NCBI GenBank assembly: GCA_024641025.1
Contig: JAHEDW010000003.1
Coordinates: forward strand, 24,625 to 88,624
DNA: 64,000 nt
Direction: 5' to 3'
Origin: Gallionella sp.
GTDB taxonomy: Bacteria; Pseudomonadota; Gammaproteobacteria; Burkholderiales; Gallionellaceae
Part shown: positions 37,178-46,787 of the stretch, piece after piece
Position numbering within the stretch: position 1 is the first letter of the stretch
Layout of the letters: each line of letters opens with the position of its first letter
The notes under the pieces: model-generated
What the model was told of the DNA's origin: nothing
Databases searched by the model: none
What the model saw: the letters and a program-made list of their open reading frames with translations, nothing else
Made by a program: the position numbers and the translations under genes

Positions 37178-38640
37178 TGAAATACCATGACCTGCGTGAT
37201 TTTATTTCACAACTTGAGCGGATAGGCGAGTTGAAGCGTGTGACCGTCCCCGTTTCCGCGCATCTTGAAATGACCGAGATCTGCGACCGGGTACTACGCT
37301 CCGGGGGGCCGGCAATATTGTTCGAAAACATCTCTGGGTACAACATGCCTGTTCTGGCAAACCTGTTTGGCACGCCGCGACGCGTCGCATTAGGTATGGG
37401 TGAGGAGTCGGTTGCCGCCTTGCGCGAAGTGGGCAAGTTGCTGTCTTATCTCAAGGAACCCGAACCCCCCAAGGGATTAAAGGATGCCTGGGAGAAATGG
37501 CCGGTATTGAAGCAAGTTCTCACGATGTCTCCAAAAACGATGTCGTCAGCGCCGTGTCAGAAAATCGTCTGGGAGGGCAGTGATGTGGATCTCGGCAAGC
37601 TGCCAATCCAGACATGTTGGCCAGGCGACATTGCTCCGCTGATTACCTGGGGGTTGGTGGTCACGTCCGGTCCAAACAAGCCACGCCAGAATCTTGGCAT
37701 CTATCGTCAACAAGTGATCGGGCCGAACAAAGTCATCATGCGCTGGTTGGCACATCGCGGGGGTGCCCTCGATTTTCGCGACCACAATGCGAAGAATCCT
37801 GGAATGACTTTCCCGGTCGCGGTGGTGATCGGTGCCGATCCAGCCACCATCCTTGCTGCTGTCACTCCGGTGCCAGATAATTTGAGTGAGTATCAGTTTG
37901 CAGGATTGCTTCGGGGAAGCAAAACCGAACTGGTAAAATGCATAGGCAGCGATCTGTTGGTGCCTGCTTCAGCTGAGATTGTGCTCGAGGGTGTGATCTG
38001 TCCGGATGAGTATGCACTGGAGGGGCCATTCGGCGACCACACCGGCTACTACAACGAACAGGAAAGATTTCCTGTATTCACAATCGAGCGTATCACGATG
38101 CGCTCAGATCCAATCTACCATTCTACCTATACCGGCAAACCACCCGATGAACCTTCCATGCTGGGCGTAGCTCTCAATGAGGTGTTCGTCCCGCTGTTGC
38201 AAAAACAGTTTTCAGAGATCGTGGATTTCTATCTTCCGCCAGAGGGTTGTTCCTATCGTATGGCGGTCGTGAGTATCAGAAAGCAATACTCTGGTCACGC
38301 AAAGCGCGTTATGTTCGGTATCTGGAGTTTTCTCCGACAGTTCATGTATACCAAGTTCATCATCGTGGTCGATGAGGACATTGATGTGCGTGACTGGAAA
38401 GAAGTCATATGGGCGGTCACTACTCGTGTCGATCCTGTGCGCGATACGCTATTGGTGGATAACACGCCTATCGACTATCTTGATTTTGCCAGCCCGGTGT
38501 CCGGTCTGGGCGGAAAGATGGGGCTCGATGCAACCAACAAGTGGAAAGGTGAGACACAGCGTGAATGGGGAACGACCATTGCGATGGATGAGTCAGTGAA
38601 ACGTCGTATCGACGAGATGTGGGAAGATCTGGGTTTGTAG
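37177..38640 (+). CDS. ubiD: 4-hydroxy-3-polyprenylbenzoate decarboxylase
   Basis: A 487-residue UbiD that decarboxylates the prenylated benzoate in ubiquinone synthesis using prenylated FMN supplied by UbiX. Typical segments are [40 protein letters not shown], the active-site stretch [20 protein letters not shown] with its Glu residues, and [20 protein letters not shown]. Length matches E. coli UbiD (497). AAAGG lies 8-10 bases before the ATG. No ubiX is in the window. Confidence 0.96.
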   Translation: MKYHDLRDFISQLERIGELKRVTVPVSAHLEMTEICDRVLRSGGPAILFENISGYNMPVLANLFGTPRRVALGMGEESVAALREVGKLLSYLKEPEPPKGLKDAWEKWPVLKQVLTMSPKTMSSAPCQKIVWEGSDVDLGKLPIQTCWPGDIAPLITWGLVVTSGPNKPRQNLGIYRQQVIGPNKVIMRWLAHRGGALDFRDHNAKNPGMTFPVAVVIGADPATILAAVTPVPDNLSEYQFAGLLRGSKTELVKCIGSDLLVPASAEIVLEGVICPDEYALEGPFGDHTGYYNEQERFPVFTIERITMRSDPIYHSTYTGKPPDEPSMLGVALNEVFVPLLQKQFSEIVDFYLPPEGCSYRMAVVSIRKQYSGHAKRVMFGIWSFLRQFMYTKFIIVVDEDIDVRDWKEVIWAVTTRVDPVRDTLLVDNTPIDYLDFASPVSGLGGKMGLDATNKWKGETQREWGTTIAMDESVKRRIDEMWEDLGL

Positions 38641-38686
38641 CACAGCGGTTAAATACACCGGACTTGATTCGGTTTGTTCGAGCATT

Positions 38687-39226
38687 TTAGAAATTGAACA
38701 CTGCGCCAATGTAGAGCATGCCGGCGTGAGAGGTATTGGTGAGGGCGGCGTCACCTACAGGATAGCTGTCATAACCGAATAGTATTCCAGCACTATTGCC
38801 AACGTTGAATTTACCCCCAAAGCCAATAGATAAGCCAGTGTTGGTATACGTGAATATGGGGCCACTAAAACCAGGCTTGGGTGAATCTTCCAAGGAACTA
38901 CTGGTAATTCCCATCTTCCCATACAAGGAGAATTCAGGACTTAATGGCAGAGTACCTACTCCGCTAATCCCAAATGATTTCCCTTTGATGGTGCTGTCAA
39001 AAGTATCAAATCCACCGAGTCGATTGAATTCGGCTTCCATTGCAAAATAATCGTTTATGGTGAAACCACCCAACAAGCTATAGCCGGCCTGGCTATTGTT
39101 GGATATGTTAGCGTAATCATAATTGACACTGCCGAACTTGGCGCCAAGGTATAAGCCTGTGTCAGCAGCAGCAGCAGGCGAAGCTGCGAATGCGGAAAAC
39201 AGAGCAGCCATAAAAATTTTTTTCAT
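38687..39226 (-). CDS. outer-membrane beta-barrel protein (OmpA-like barrel), first of pair
   Basis: A 179-residue exported protein with signal peptide MKKIFMAALFSAFAASPAAA. The mature part consists of alternating strands: GLYLGAKFGSVNYDY, AGYSLLGGFTINDYFAMEAEFNRLG, FSLYGKMGITSS, GLSIGFGGKFNV, and ends MLYIGAVFNF with terminal Phe. This pattern fits small eight-stranded barrels of the OmpA/OmpW-like superfamily without a C-terminal periplasmic domain. The start at 39226 has AGGG eight bases upstream. Convergent with ubiD. Function unknown. Confidence 0.8.
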   Translation of the reverse strand: MKKIFMAALFSAFAASPAAAADTGLYLGAKFGSVNYDYANISNNSQAGYSLLGGFTINDYFAMEAEFNRLGGFDTFDSTIKGKSFGISGVGTLPLSPEFSLYGKMGITSSSLEDSPKPGFSGPIFTYTNTGLSIGFGGKFNVGNSAGILFGYDSYPVGDAALTNTSHAGMLYIGAVFNF

Positions 39227-39340
39227 GATCATTTCCCTGAGTTTGGTAATTCAGTGTGGCTAGAAGTATTCAAGTAGATCTTCATTGTCAGTGTGTTTCA
39301 CGGCCAAAAATAGGCCAGGGTGCGTCTGGGTGAGAGCAGA

Positions 39341-39826
39341 TCAAAAACTGTATAAGCCTGCGAAGTAATACACATCCACATTGACAACATCCGGATTGCC
39401 TATCATGTATCGATCCCAGGAAAGTCTGAAAATCGTCGAGGGACTGTAGATGTATCGAAAACCCAAGCCATGCGTAAATGATGAGTTTTGTTCTGTCTGT
39501 CCTGGTACATGCCATTTTGTTCCTGCGTAGCTAATTTTTGCATACATTGAGAATGGATCGTTACCTGGATAAAAGAACAACGCGCTGATATCCACGGAAG
39601 TCGCTTTGTTGCCGCCAAAATTTCCCAAGTCTATATAGCCAGCTTCGATTGTAAATGCGGGATCAAGTCTGTAGCCACCTATAAATCCGATTGCCTTAGG
39701 AGAATTGGTTACAGCTGGAATGCTGTGCCTTGATCTTCCTAGTTTGATGCCGGCATACATATCTCCCGCGTATGCGGGGATGGCAATGAAGAGGCAAAGC
39801 AAGGCAGCAAACGCAGTTTTATTCAT
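39341..39826 (-). CDS. outer-membrane beta-barrel protein, second of pair
   Basis: A 161-residue exported protein: signal peptide MNKTAFAALLCLFIAIPAYA, then strands MYAGIKLGRS, AIGFIGGYRLDPAFTIEAGYIDLG, FSMYAKISYAGTKW, LGFRYIYSPSTIFRLSWDRY and a C-terminal FAGLYSF. It follows the same plan as its downstream neighbour (YxGxKxG first strand, FTIEAxYxxLG second hairpin), so the two look like diverged paralogues. The start at 39826 has GGAA upstream; an ATG four codons earlier does not. Ligand or role unknown. Confidence 0.8.
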   Translation of the reverse strand: MNKTAFAALLCLFIAIPAYAGDMYAGIKLGRSRHSIPAVTNSPKAIGFIGGYRLDPAFTIEAGYIDLGNFGGNKATSVDISALFFYPGNDPFSMYAKISYAGTKWHVPGQTEQNSSFTHGLGFRYIYSPSTIFRLSWDRYMIGNPDVVNVDVYYFAGLYSF

Positions 39827-40321
39827 GGGTAGTTCCATGGTTTGTATTTGATTCGGATTGCATGCGGTCGATTCTTTTAAACAAGTTGGATTCGAGGTAC
39901 ATCCTATCTAGCACGGCAACATGAATCAATAGTCATCATTAATATTAAAAAAATATCATATTCATTAGTGCAAGTATTTTCTTGTAAATACGTTGCTCGT
40001 TTCAGGAAACACTCGATCATGCTATGAAATTTCGTGTTTTCCACTATTGAGGACTGCATGTCTCATCAATACGCACCTTCAGTTTAGCTTATTGGCATGA
40101 CTCATTTATGATGTAGCGCAAGTCATCTTGTTCCCTGAAGGCAATCGCTACGGCGCTACTTTCAATAGCTTTGCGGCTCAATATGCCTGGCTAAACCTCA
40201 ACGGTCATAACAATTTACTTTAGCTTATCTACTTAATCTCTTATTTTTTAAGTATATTTGTTTTTCTTTAACTTCCTGCGCTAACTCATTGTCCTGTAAA
40301 GAAAAACCATGTTTTTAACGC
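39827..40321. other. AT-rich intergenic region before the dcw cluster
   Basis: About 500 bases without a convincing gene. It has A/T runs around 39940-39965 and 40230-40275. On the minus strand TTGATT, 17 bases, then TAGGAT near 39900-39930 could be a promoter for the barrel gene, but this is weak. A 40-codon frame without a start codon lies at 40101-40223 on the plus strand and reads like a protein tail; see the finding on it. Confidence 0.6.
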
Positions 40322-40350
40322 TTGACCACCGTGTTTTTATCAAATATAGT
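40322..40350 (+). promoter_or_regulatory. mraZ (dcw cluster) promoter
   Basis: TTGACC (40322-40327) and TATAGT (40345-40350) are 17 bases apart, a good sigma70 match, 43 bases before the mraZ start codon. The last T of the -10 is also the first base of the first MraZ box. Confidence 0.75.
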
Positions 40351-40384
40351 GGGCGCAAGTGGTAAAAAGTGGGAAATAGTGGGG
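40350..40384 (+). promoter_or_regulatory. MraZ operator: four TGGG/TGGT boxes at 10-bp spacing
   Basis: The T of each box falls at 40350, 40360, 40370 and 40380, giving TGGGC, TGGTA, TGGGA and TGGGG, each separated by five bases. E. coli MraZ is known to bind direct TGGGN repeats with five-base spacers in the dcw promoter and to repress it. The array covers the transcription start and reaches into the ribosome binding region of mraZ. Confidence 0.9.
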
Positions 40385-40392
40385 GTAGGGGA

Positions 40393-40839
40393 ATGTTTCA
40401 GGGAGCGGCGCAACTCAATCTTGATAGCAAGGGCAGGCTCGCTATACCAGCACGGTATCGCGACATGTTGCTCGCGCATTGCGCGGGTAGCCTGGTTGTG
40501 ACCGCCGATGCTGATGGATGCTTGCTGGTATATCCCCAGCCAGAGTGGCAACCGATCCGCGAGAAGCTGCTTAAGCTTTCTTCTCTAAATCCAAAGATAC
40601 GTGCATTGCAACGTCGCCTTGTCGGCTATGCCGAAGATGTGGTGATGGATGGCGCAGGACGCGTGCTCATTTCACCAGCACTGCGAAACTATGCCTTGCT
40701 GGACAAGCGGGTGATGCTGGTTGGTCAGGGTAACAAATTCGAACTGTGGGATGAGGCGAAATGGCAAGGTCAACAGGAGGCTAGTCTGTCTTTCATGAAT
40801 GGTGAGTTACCACCAGAGCTTGAAGGCTTTTCTCTGTGA
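40393..40839 (+). CDS. mraZ: transcriptional regulator MraZ
   Basis: A 148-residue protein of two swapped-hairpin AbrB-like domains: [20 protein letters not shown] at the start and [17 protein letters not shown] in the second half, then [18 protein letters not shown]. It binds TGGG repeats and represses the dcw operon. The ATG at 40393 matches the family start; an in-frame extension to 40369 would run through the operator. Its stop overlaps the GTG start of rsmH. Confidence 0.96.
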   Translation: MFQGAAQLNLDSKGRLAIPARYRDMLLAHCAGSLVVTADADGCLLVYPQPEWQPIREKLLKLSSLNPKIRALQRRLVGYAEDVVMDGAGRVLISPALRNYALLDKRVMLVGQGNKFELWDEAKWQGQQEASLSFMNGELPPELEGFSL

Positions 40840-41771
40840 GCGAGGGCTTTGCCCATGCCACCGTACTGTTGAATGAGGCTGTTGATGCACTAGCGATCAA
40901 ACCAGGTGGCATCTATGTGGACTGCACGTTCGGTCGTGGCGGTCACAGCAAGCTTATCCTGGAGCAATTGGGCAGCAACGGGAAATTAATTGCACTTGAC
41001 AAGGACCTGACTGCAATCTCGGTTGGCAGTCAATGGCGGGATAGTCGATTTTGTATTGTGCACAGCAGCTTCGCAAAGTTGGCGGAAGTGTTGCGTATGC
41101 AGGGCGTGGAAATGGTGGACGGCATATTGCTTGATTTGGGCGTGTCGTCGCCTCAGTTGGATGAGGCAGAGCGTGGCTTTAGTTTTCGCTTTGATGCACC
41201 ACTGGATATGCGAATGGATGTCAGCAGCGGAACTACCGCAGCGCAGTGGCTGGCGGAGGTGAACGAGGATTTACTTGGGGAGGTAATACATGATTACGGC
41301 GAAGAACGGTTTGCTAAGCAGATTGCAAGATCGATTGTTGCGGCGCGCACAATTCAGCCCATCAATACTACGCGGCAACTCGCCGAACTGGTTGGCAAAG
41401 CGGTACGGACCCGTGAGCCAGGGCAGAACCCGGCGACACGCACATTTCAGGCTATACGGATTTATATCAACCAGGAACTCGAAGAGCTTACGCGGGTTCT
41501 CCCAAACTGCGTAAACCTACTCAAGAGCGGCGGTCGCCTGGTGGTGATCAGTTTTCATTCGTTGGAAGACAGGATCGTGAAGCACTTCATGCGCGACATG
41601 GCAGAAGGTGACAAGTTTCCGCGAAATGTCCCGATTCGCGCCAGCGAGATACCTCAGGGAAAGCTGAGGTTGATCGGCAGGGCGACTCGCTCCGGAGTTT
41701 TAGAACTGAAAGACAATCCGCGTGCAAGAAGCGCGGTTATGCGTGTTGCGGAGCGTAGCGATGTTTCGTAG
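40836..41771 (+). CDS. rsmH: 16S rRNA (cytosine1402-N4)-methyltransferase RsmH
   Basis: A 311-residue SAM methyltransferase (MraW) modifying C1402 in the ribosomal P site. It starts [19 protein letters not shown] with the SAM motif [15 protein letters not shown], then [20 protein letters not shown] and [18 protein letters not shown]. The start is GTG, overlapping the mraZ stop (GTGA). It ends 11 bases inside ftsL. Confidence 0.97.
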   Translation: MSEGFAHATVLLNEAVDALAIKPGGIYVDCTFGRGGHSKLILEQLGSNGKLIALDKDLTAISVGSQWRDSRFCIVHSSFAKLAEVLRMQGVEMVDGILLDLGVSSPQLDEAERGFSFRFDAPLDMRMDVSSGTTAAQWLAEVNEDLLGEVIHDYGEERFAKQIARSIVAARTIQPINTTRQLAELVGKAVRTREPGQNPATRTFQAIRIYINQELEELTRVLPNCVNLLKSGGRLVVISFHSLEDRIVKHFMRDMAEGDKFPRNVPIRASEIPQGKLRLIGRATRSGVLELKDNPRARSAVMRVAERSDVS

Positions 41772-42087
41772 CCGCAATGGGATGAATGTGCTGTTGCTAT
41801 TGGCGGTAGTGGTGTGTGGACTAAGCGTTGTCACATCACAACACAAGGCTCGCAAACTATATATCGAATTGCAGAAAGAAAAGGAATATGCGCAGCAATT
41901 GGAAGTGGAGTGGGGGCAATTGCAACTGGAGCAAAGTACCTGGGCAACCCCGGCGCGTGTTGAAAAAATTGCAACTCAACAATTGAAGATGCAACTGCCG
42001 AATAGCGGACAGATTCAATTCATAAAACTTGATCAGTCGTTGCTTCATTCCATCGAAATGCTTGCACATCAAGGGAACGAGAAGTGA
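41761..42087 (+). CDS. ftsL: cell division protein FtsL
   Basis: A 108-residue bitopic membrane protein: a short cytoplasmic head, one transmembrane helix ([19 protein letters not shown]), then a periplasmic coiled coil ([20 protein letters not shown]) and the [17 protein letters not shown] segment. FtsL joins FtsB and FtsQ and activates FtsWI. GGAG lies eight bases before the ATG at 41761, which overlaps rsmH by 11 bases. Confidence 0.93.
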   Translation: MFRSRNGMNVLLLLAVVVCGLSVVTSQHKARKLYIELQKEKEYAQQLEVEWGQLQLEQSTWATPARVEKIATQQLKMQLPNSGQIQFIKLDQSLLHSIEMLAHQGNEK

Positions 42088-42139
42088 AAGTATCGATGGA
42101 GATTGAAGAAATGATAATTAACGGGGATTGGTATAACCC

Positions 42140-43870
42140 ATGAATCACGTGGCAAGCGCACATGCAGACGTTACGGCAATATTGCCGGGTTGGCGCGCCA
42201 CCCTGTTATTTATGTTGATGCTGGCTGGTTTCACCGGCTTACTCGGTCGCGGTGTATACCTGCAGGGCATACATGACGACTTCCTGCAGAAAAAAGGCGA
42301 TGCGAGATATAGCAGGGTAATGGAAGTCAGTGCACACCGTGGCATGATCTCGGACCGCAATGGTGAGCCATTGGCTGTGAGTACGCCTGTAGAGTCTGTT
42401 TGGGCAAGCCCTTCGGATGTGGAAGCCGATCGGCAACAAGTAAGGAGACTGGCGCAAATTCTCGGGATGGACGTGAAAGATGTTAGGGGTCGTCTTTTCG
42501 ACACGTCACGTGACTTTGTCTATCTCAAAAGGCAGCTTCCTCCCGATCAGGTAGAGAAAGTTGTGAGCCTTAATATCCCCGGGATAATGTTGCAGCGCGA
42601 ATATCGTCGATATTATCCTGCGGGCGAGGAAGCTGCTCAAATATTGGGCTTTACCGGGCAGGATGACAATGGGCAAGAGGGGTTGGAACTCGCCTTGCAG
42701 GAGCAACTCGCCGGAAAAGCGGGTAGCCAGCGTGTCATCAAGGACAGGCGAGGTCGTATTGTCGAAGATGCTGGTAGCCTTAAAGTGTCCAAGCCAGGTG
42801 CCGATATCCTCCTGAGCGTAGATAGCAAATTGCAACATCTCGCCTACCGTGAATTGAAATATGCTGTGATAGAGCATAGAGCTAAATCTGGTTCGATAGT
42901 CGTTCTTGATGCTCGTAGTGGTGAAGTGCTTGCGCTAGCAAATTATCCTGGCTTCAACCCCAACAGTCGCAACAATACAAACAGCAATAGTATTCGTAAT
43001 CGGGCGGTAACCGATCTGTTCGAACCGGGTTCCACGATGAAACCATTCGCGGTGGCAACGGCGATTGAGTCAGGGAAAGTGCGCCCTAATACCTTGATTA
43101 ATACTGAGAACGGTGTGTTTGCCGTGAGCAACAGGAAGATACATGATCAGCATCCTGCTGCGATGATGACAGTATCACAGATCATACAAAGATCCAGCAA
43201 TGTAGGCGCTGCCAAAGTTGCCTTGTCGATGAAGCCTGAAGAGCTATGGCAAGGTCTTTCTGAGAGTGGGTTTGGTGAGCAGACAGGTAGCAACTTTCCA
43301 GGCGAGGCGACAGGTAAATTACGAGATCCAAAATCCTGGCGGCCTATCGAGCAGGCAACTATGTCCTATGGACATGGTCTCTCGGTCAGTCTGCTACAGC
43401 TTGCGCGCGCCTACACCATCTTTGCCGGCAATGGGGATTTGAAGCCAATATCTTTGCTCAAACTTAATGAACCCGTGACGGGAAAGAAAGTGTTCTCTGA
43501 GCGGACCACGCATTCAATTGTAAATATGCTCGAGACGGTGACGCAACCAGGGGGGACTGCTCCTCTTGCACAGATATCGGGATATCGCGTGGCGGGAAAG
43601 ACTGGTACCGCGCATAAGCTAGAGGACGGAAGATATGTTAACCGTTACGTTGCTTCGTTTGTAGGGTTTGCGCCGGTATCGAATCCGCGCCTGGTGGTGG
43701 CGGTTATGATAGATGAGCCGGGCAACGATGAGTACTATGGTGGAATGGTAGCTGCACCAGTTTTCAGCAAAGTTACCGGAGCGGCATTGCATGCGCTTAA
43801 CGTGCCGAACGATGCACCGCTGGATAACGTAATCGTACCTCCTGCTGACATCATCAAGGAGGAGGTGTGA
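42140..43870 (+). CDS. ftsI: septal peptidoglycan transpeptidase FtsI (PBP3)
   Basis: A 576-residue class B penicillin-binding protein. One N-terminal membrane helix (about 19-40), the pedestal domain from HRGMISDRNGEPLAV, and the transpeptidase with STMK (Ser 298, Lys 301), SSN (352-354) and KTGT (487-490). It crosslinks septal peptidoglycan with FtsW. A 52-base gap follows ftsL. The next gene, murE, starts on the final base of its stop (TGATG). Confidence 0.96.
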   Translation: MNHVASAHADVTAILPGWRATLLFMLMLAGFTGLLGRGVYLQGIHDDFLQKKGDARYSRVMEVSAHRGMISDRNGEPLAVSTPVESVWASPSDVEADRQQVRRLAQILGMDVKDVRGRLFDTSRDFVYLKRQLPPDQVEKVVSLNIPGIMLQREYRRYYPAGEEAAQILGFTGQDDNGQEGLELALQEQLAGKAGSQRVIKDRRGRIVEDAGSLKVSKPGADILLSVDSKLQHLAYRELKYAVIEHRAKSGSIVVLDARSGEVLALANYPGFNPNSRNNTNSNSIRNRAVTDLFEPGSTMKPFAVATAIESGKVRPNTLINTENGVFAVSNRKIHDQHPAAMMTVSQIIQRSSNVGAAKVALSMKPEELWQGLSESGFGEQTGSNFPGEATGKLRDPKSWRPIEQATMSYGHGLSVSLLQLARAYTIFAGNGDLKPISLLKLNEPVTGKKVFSERTTHSIVNMLETVTQPGGTAPLAQISGYRVAGKTGTAHKLEDGRYVNRYVASFVGFAPVSNPRLVVAVMIDEPGNDEYYGGMVAAPVFSKVTGAALHALNVPNDAPLDNVIVPPADIIKEEV

Positions 43871-45363
43871 TGTTTCCCCTTGAGCAGTTAGCCAGTCTAA
43901 GAGTGCCCATTACACGTTTGGTAACTGACAGTCGTGCGTTACAGCGTGGAGATACATTCGTGGCCTGCCCTGGGGAGAAAGCGGACGGAAGGCAGTTCAT
44001 TTGCGATGCCATAGATAGAGGTGCGAATGCAATTATCTGGGAATCTCAAAATTTCGTATGGAACGATGCTTGGCAAATTCCAAATCTAGGTGTGTCAGAT
44101 TTGCGTCACAAGACTGGTTGGTTGGCCGATGCGATATATGGTTCGCCTTCGGAAAAGCTGTGGATGGTTGGTGTAACAGGTACGAATGGCAAGACCTCGA
44201 CATGTCATTGGGTGGCGCAAGCTTTGAGCGAAAGTACAAAGAAGTGCGCAATGATTGGGACATTGGGTAACGGGTTCGCTGGAAAGCTGAAAGCTGGTGT
44301 AAATACCACGCCTGATGCTGTCAGTGTTCACAGTTTGCTCGCAGAATACCTGCATCAGGGTGCTGATGCTGTTGCGATGGAGGTTTCCTCGCATGCTTTG
44401 TCGCAGGGCAGGGTCAATGGGGTTTGCTTCGATGTGGCTTTGCATACCAATCTGAGTCGTGATCATCTCGATTATCACGGTGATATGGATAACTATGCGG
44501 CGAGCAAGCGCAAATTATTCGTTTGGGATCGGTTGAAATATGCAGTACTGAATCTCGATGACGAGTTCGGTGCGAAGCTGGCAGGGCAACTCGAAGATGA
44601 AACCGTTGAGGTTATTGGTTACGGGATGAGCGATGCCTCACTGAAGCTCGCAGGGCATCTGGGGATACGGATGGTATATGGGCACCTGGTAGAAATGAAT
44701 GGCCAGGGCCTGCGGCTGGATACCCATACTAGTTGGGGTGGGGCCCATTTGAACAGTTCGTTGATCGGGCGATTCAATGCGGCCAACCTGCTAGGTGCGC
44801 TGGCGGTACTGTTGGTAAGCGGAGTCGATTTGCGCGATGCGGTACAGTCATTATCCAACGTACAAGCTGTTGCCGGTCGTATGCAGCGTATCGGTTCGGC
44901 TCTTCAATCGACAGTAGTGGTCGACTATGCTCATACACCGGATGCCTTGGAAAAAGTTCTGTTGGCACTGCGCGAAACGTGCGTACCAAAGGGCAGCAGG
45001 TTAATTTGCGTGTTCGGTTGTGGTGGGGACCGCGATCGCGGCAAGCGCGCAATGATGGGCAAAGTTGCAGAGCGATTTTCTGATTGGTGCATCGTTACAT
45101 CTGATAATCCTCGCAGTGAAGATCCCCAAGGAATAATCGCGGAAATCGTAGGCGGGATGAGTAGCAATAATCACGAGATCATCATCGAACGTTCAGAAGC
45201 GATACAACATGCAATCAGTTGTGCGCAGAAAATCGATACAGTGCTGATAGCGGGCAAAGGTCACGAGATATATCAGGAGATCAAAGGAGTAAAGCATCCT
45301 TTCAGCGATGCACAAGTGGCGGAACAGGCCCTACAACTAAGCCAGCCAGAGGTGGGTGCATGA
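43870..45363 (+). CDS. murE: UDP-MurNAc-tripeptide synthetase MurE
   Basis: A 497-residue Mur ligase. The ATP loop is GVTGTNGKTSTCHWVAQAL, and the DNPR motif in VTSDNPRSEDP marks meso-diaminopimelate as the added residue rather than lysine. KGHEIYQEI closes the C-terminal domain. The ATG at 43870 has GGAGGAGG just upstream; the GTG one codon earlier is a weaker option. It overlaps murF by four bases. Confidence 0.96.
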   Translation: MFPLEQLASLRVPITRLVTDSRALQRGDTFVACPGEKADGRQFICDAIDRGANAIIWESQNFVWNDAWQIPNLGVSDLRHKTGWLADAIYGSPSEKLWMVGVTGTNGKTSTCHWVAQALSESTKKCAMIGTLGNGFAGKLKAGVNTTPDAVSVHSLLAEYLHQGADAVAMEVSSHALSQGRVNGVCFDVALHTNLSRDHLDYHGDMDNYAASKRKLFVWDRLKYAVLNLDDEFGAKLAGQLEDETVEVIGYGMSDASLKLAGHLGIRMVYGHLVEMNGQGLRLDTHTSWGGAHLNSSLIGRFNAANLLGALAVLLVSGVDLRDAVQSLSNVQAVAGRMQRIGSALQSTVVVDYAHTPDALEKVLLALRETCVPKGSRLICVFGCGGDRDRGKRAMMGKVAERFSDWCIVTSDNPRSEDPQGIIAEIVGGMSSNNHEIIIERSEAIQHAISCAQKIDTVLIAGKGHEIYQEIKGVKHPFSDAQVAEQALQLSQPEVGA

Positions 45364-46787
45364 TGCAGCTGTCACAGGCAGCAAAAGTTCTGGATGGCCA
45401 GATGGTAGGCAGTGATGTTCAATTTGCTGCCGTGTCCAGTGACAGCCGAAAACTTATGCACGGCGATTTGTTCATCGCATTGCGGGGTGAACACTTTGAC
45501 GGTTTTGAGTTTATCGCGCAAGCGGCAGGGAACGGCGCAGCCGCGGCAATGGTGAATTCAAAAAAGATCGAAGCGCAACAGTCGACTTCTGGCAAAACGC
45601 AGTTTGGTGAAGGGATCCCGCTACTGGTTGTAAAAGATACCCGACTTGCATTGGGTCAGCTCGCAGCCTATTGGCGTAAGCAATTCAAAATTCCTCTGGT
45701 TGCGATAACTGGCAGTAACGGCAAGACCACCGTGAAGGAAATGCTTTCGTCTATATTGCGAGAAGCTGCTGGAAACGAAGCAGCGGTTCTGTCTACAACA
45801 GGGAATCTAAACAATGATATCGGTATGCCGCTGACCTTGCTGAAAATGGGCAGGCAGCATCGCTATGCCGTTGTCGAAATGGGTATGAACCATCCCGGAG
45901 AGATCGATTATCTGTCACGCATTGCCTGCCCGGATATGGCACTTGTGAATAACGCCAGTACCGCTCACTTGGAAGGATTGGGTTCAGTAGAGGCAGTGGC
46001 AAGGGCAAAAGGGGAAATATTTTCCGGTCTGAGGCCAAATGGTATGGCCATCATCAATGCTGATGACCAGTCAGCGCCGTTGTGGAGAACTCTTGTTGGT
46101 GCTCATCCGATGCTCGAGTTCGGATTGAACCAGCAAGCAGACGTTTCGGGCATGTGGCATCAAAAGGGATTCGGATTGCGGATAGAGGTGCAGACTCCAC
46201 AAGGGAATTTCACCGCTGATTTGCAAGTGCCAGGTGAACACAATGCATGTAATGCACTGGCAGCGACCGCTGCAGCAATCGGATTGAATATTCCTTTGGA
46301 AACAATCGTTGCAGGGTTGGAAAGATTCGGTGGTGTTGCCGGACGTATGCAGCGCAAGTCTGCAAGGCATGGAGCGGCATTGATTGATGATACATACAAT
46401 GCCAACCCAGCTTCCTTGAGTGCCGCGATCGATGTGCTTTCAAGAACGAAAGGCAAAAAAATACTCGTGCTTGGTGACATGGGTGAACTGGGTGAGAAGG
46501 CGGCATTTTTCCATGCAAGGATGGGAAAGGAGGCGCGCGATGCCGGCATCGATGAGCTTTTTACTCTGGGTGAATTAAGCGCCAATACGACAAGGGAATT
46601 CGGCAGCGGAGCATGTCACTTTGAAAGTGTAGGTGACTTGGAGAAAGTGCTGGAAAAGGAATTGGACGTGAATACCACCGTGCTGGTGAAGGGCTCGCGA
46701 TTCATGAAGATGGAGCGTGTTGTGAAATTCCTGGAAGCCGGAGAAATTAGCGATCCACGACGTATGCAGGAGGAACCATGCTCCTAG
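45360..46787 (+). CDS. murF: UDP-MurNAc-tripeptide:D-Ala-D-Ala ligase MurF
   Basis: A 475-residue Mur ligase that completes the pentapeptide. Marks are [16 protein letters not shown], the ATP loop [33 protein letters not shown] and [16 protein letters not shown]. The start overlaps the murE stop as ATGATG, so ATG 45360 or 45363 may be used. It ends ten bases inside mraY. Confidence 0.96.
   Translation: MMQLSQAAKVLDGQMVGSDVQFAAVSSDSRKLMHGDLFIALRGEHFDGFEFIAQAAGNGAAAAMVNSKKIEAQQSTSGKTQFGEGIPLLVVKDTRLALGQLAAYWRKQFKIPLVAITGSNGKTTVKEMLSSILREAAGNEAAVLSTTGNLNNDIGMPLTLLKMGRQHRYAVVEMGMNHPGEIDYLSRIACPDMALVNNASTAHLEGLGSVEAVARAKGEIFSGLRPNGMAIINADDQSAPLWRTLVGAHPMLEFGLNQQADVSGMWHQKGFGLRIEVQTPQGNFTADLQVPGEHNACNALAATAAAIGLNIPLETIVAGLERFGGVAGRMQRKSARHGAALIDDTYNANPASLSAAIDVLSRTKGKKILVLGDMGELGEKAAFFHARMGKEARDAGIDELFTLGELSANTTREFGSGACHFESVGDLEKVLEKELDVNTTVLVKGSRFMKMERVVKFLEAGEISDPRRMQEEPCS

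Noticed and set aside
40350..40384. Short CRISPR-like or satellite repeat
   Set aside because: The unit is only 4-5 bases at 10-bp spacing and fits the MraZ operator exactly.
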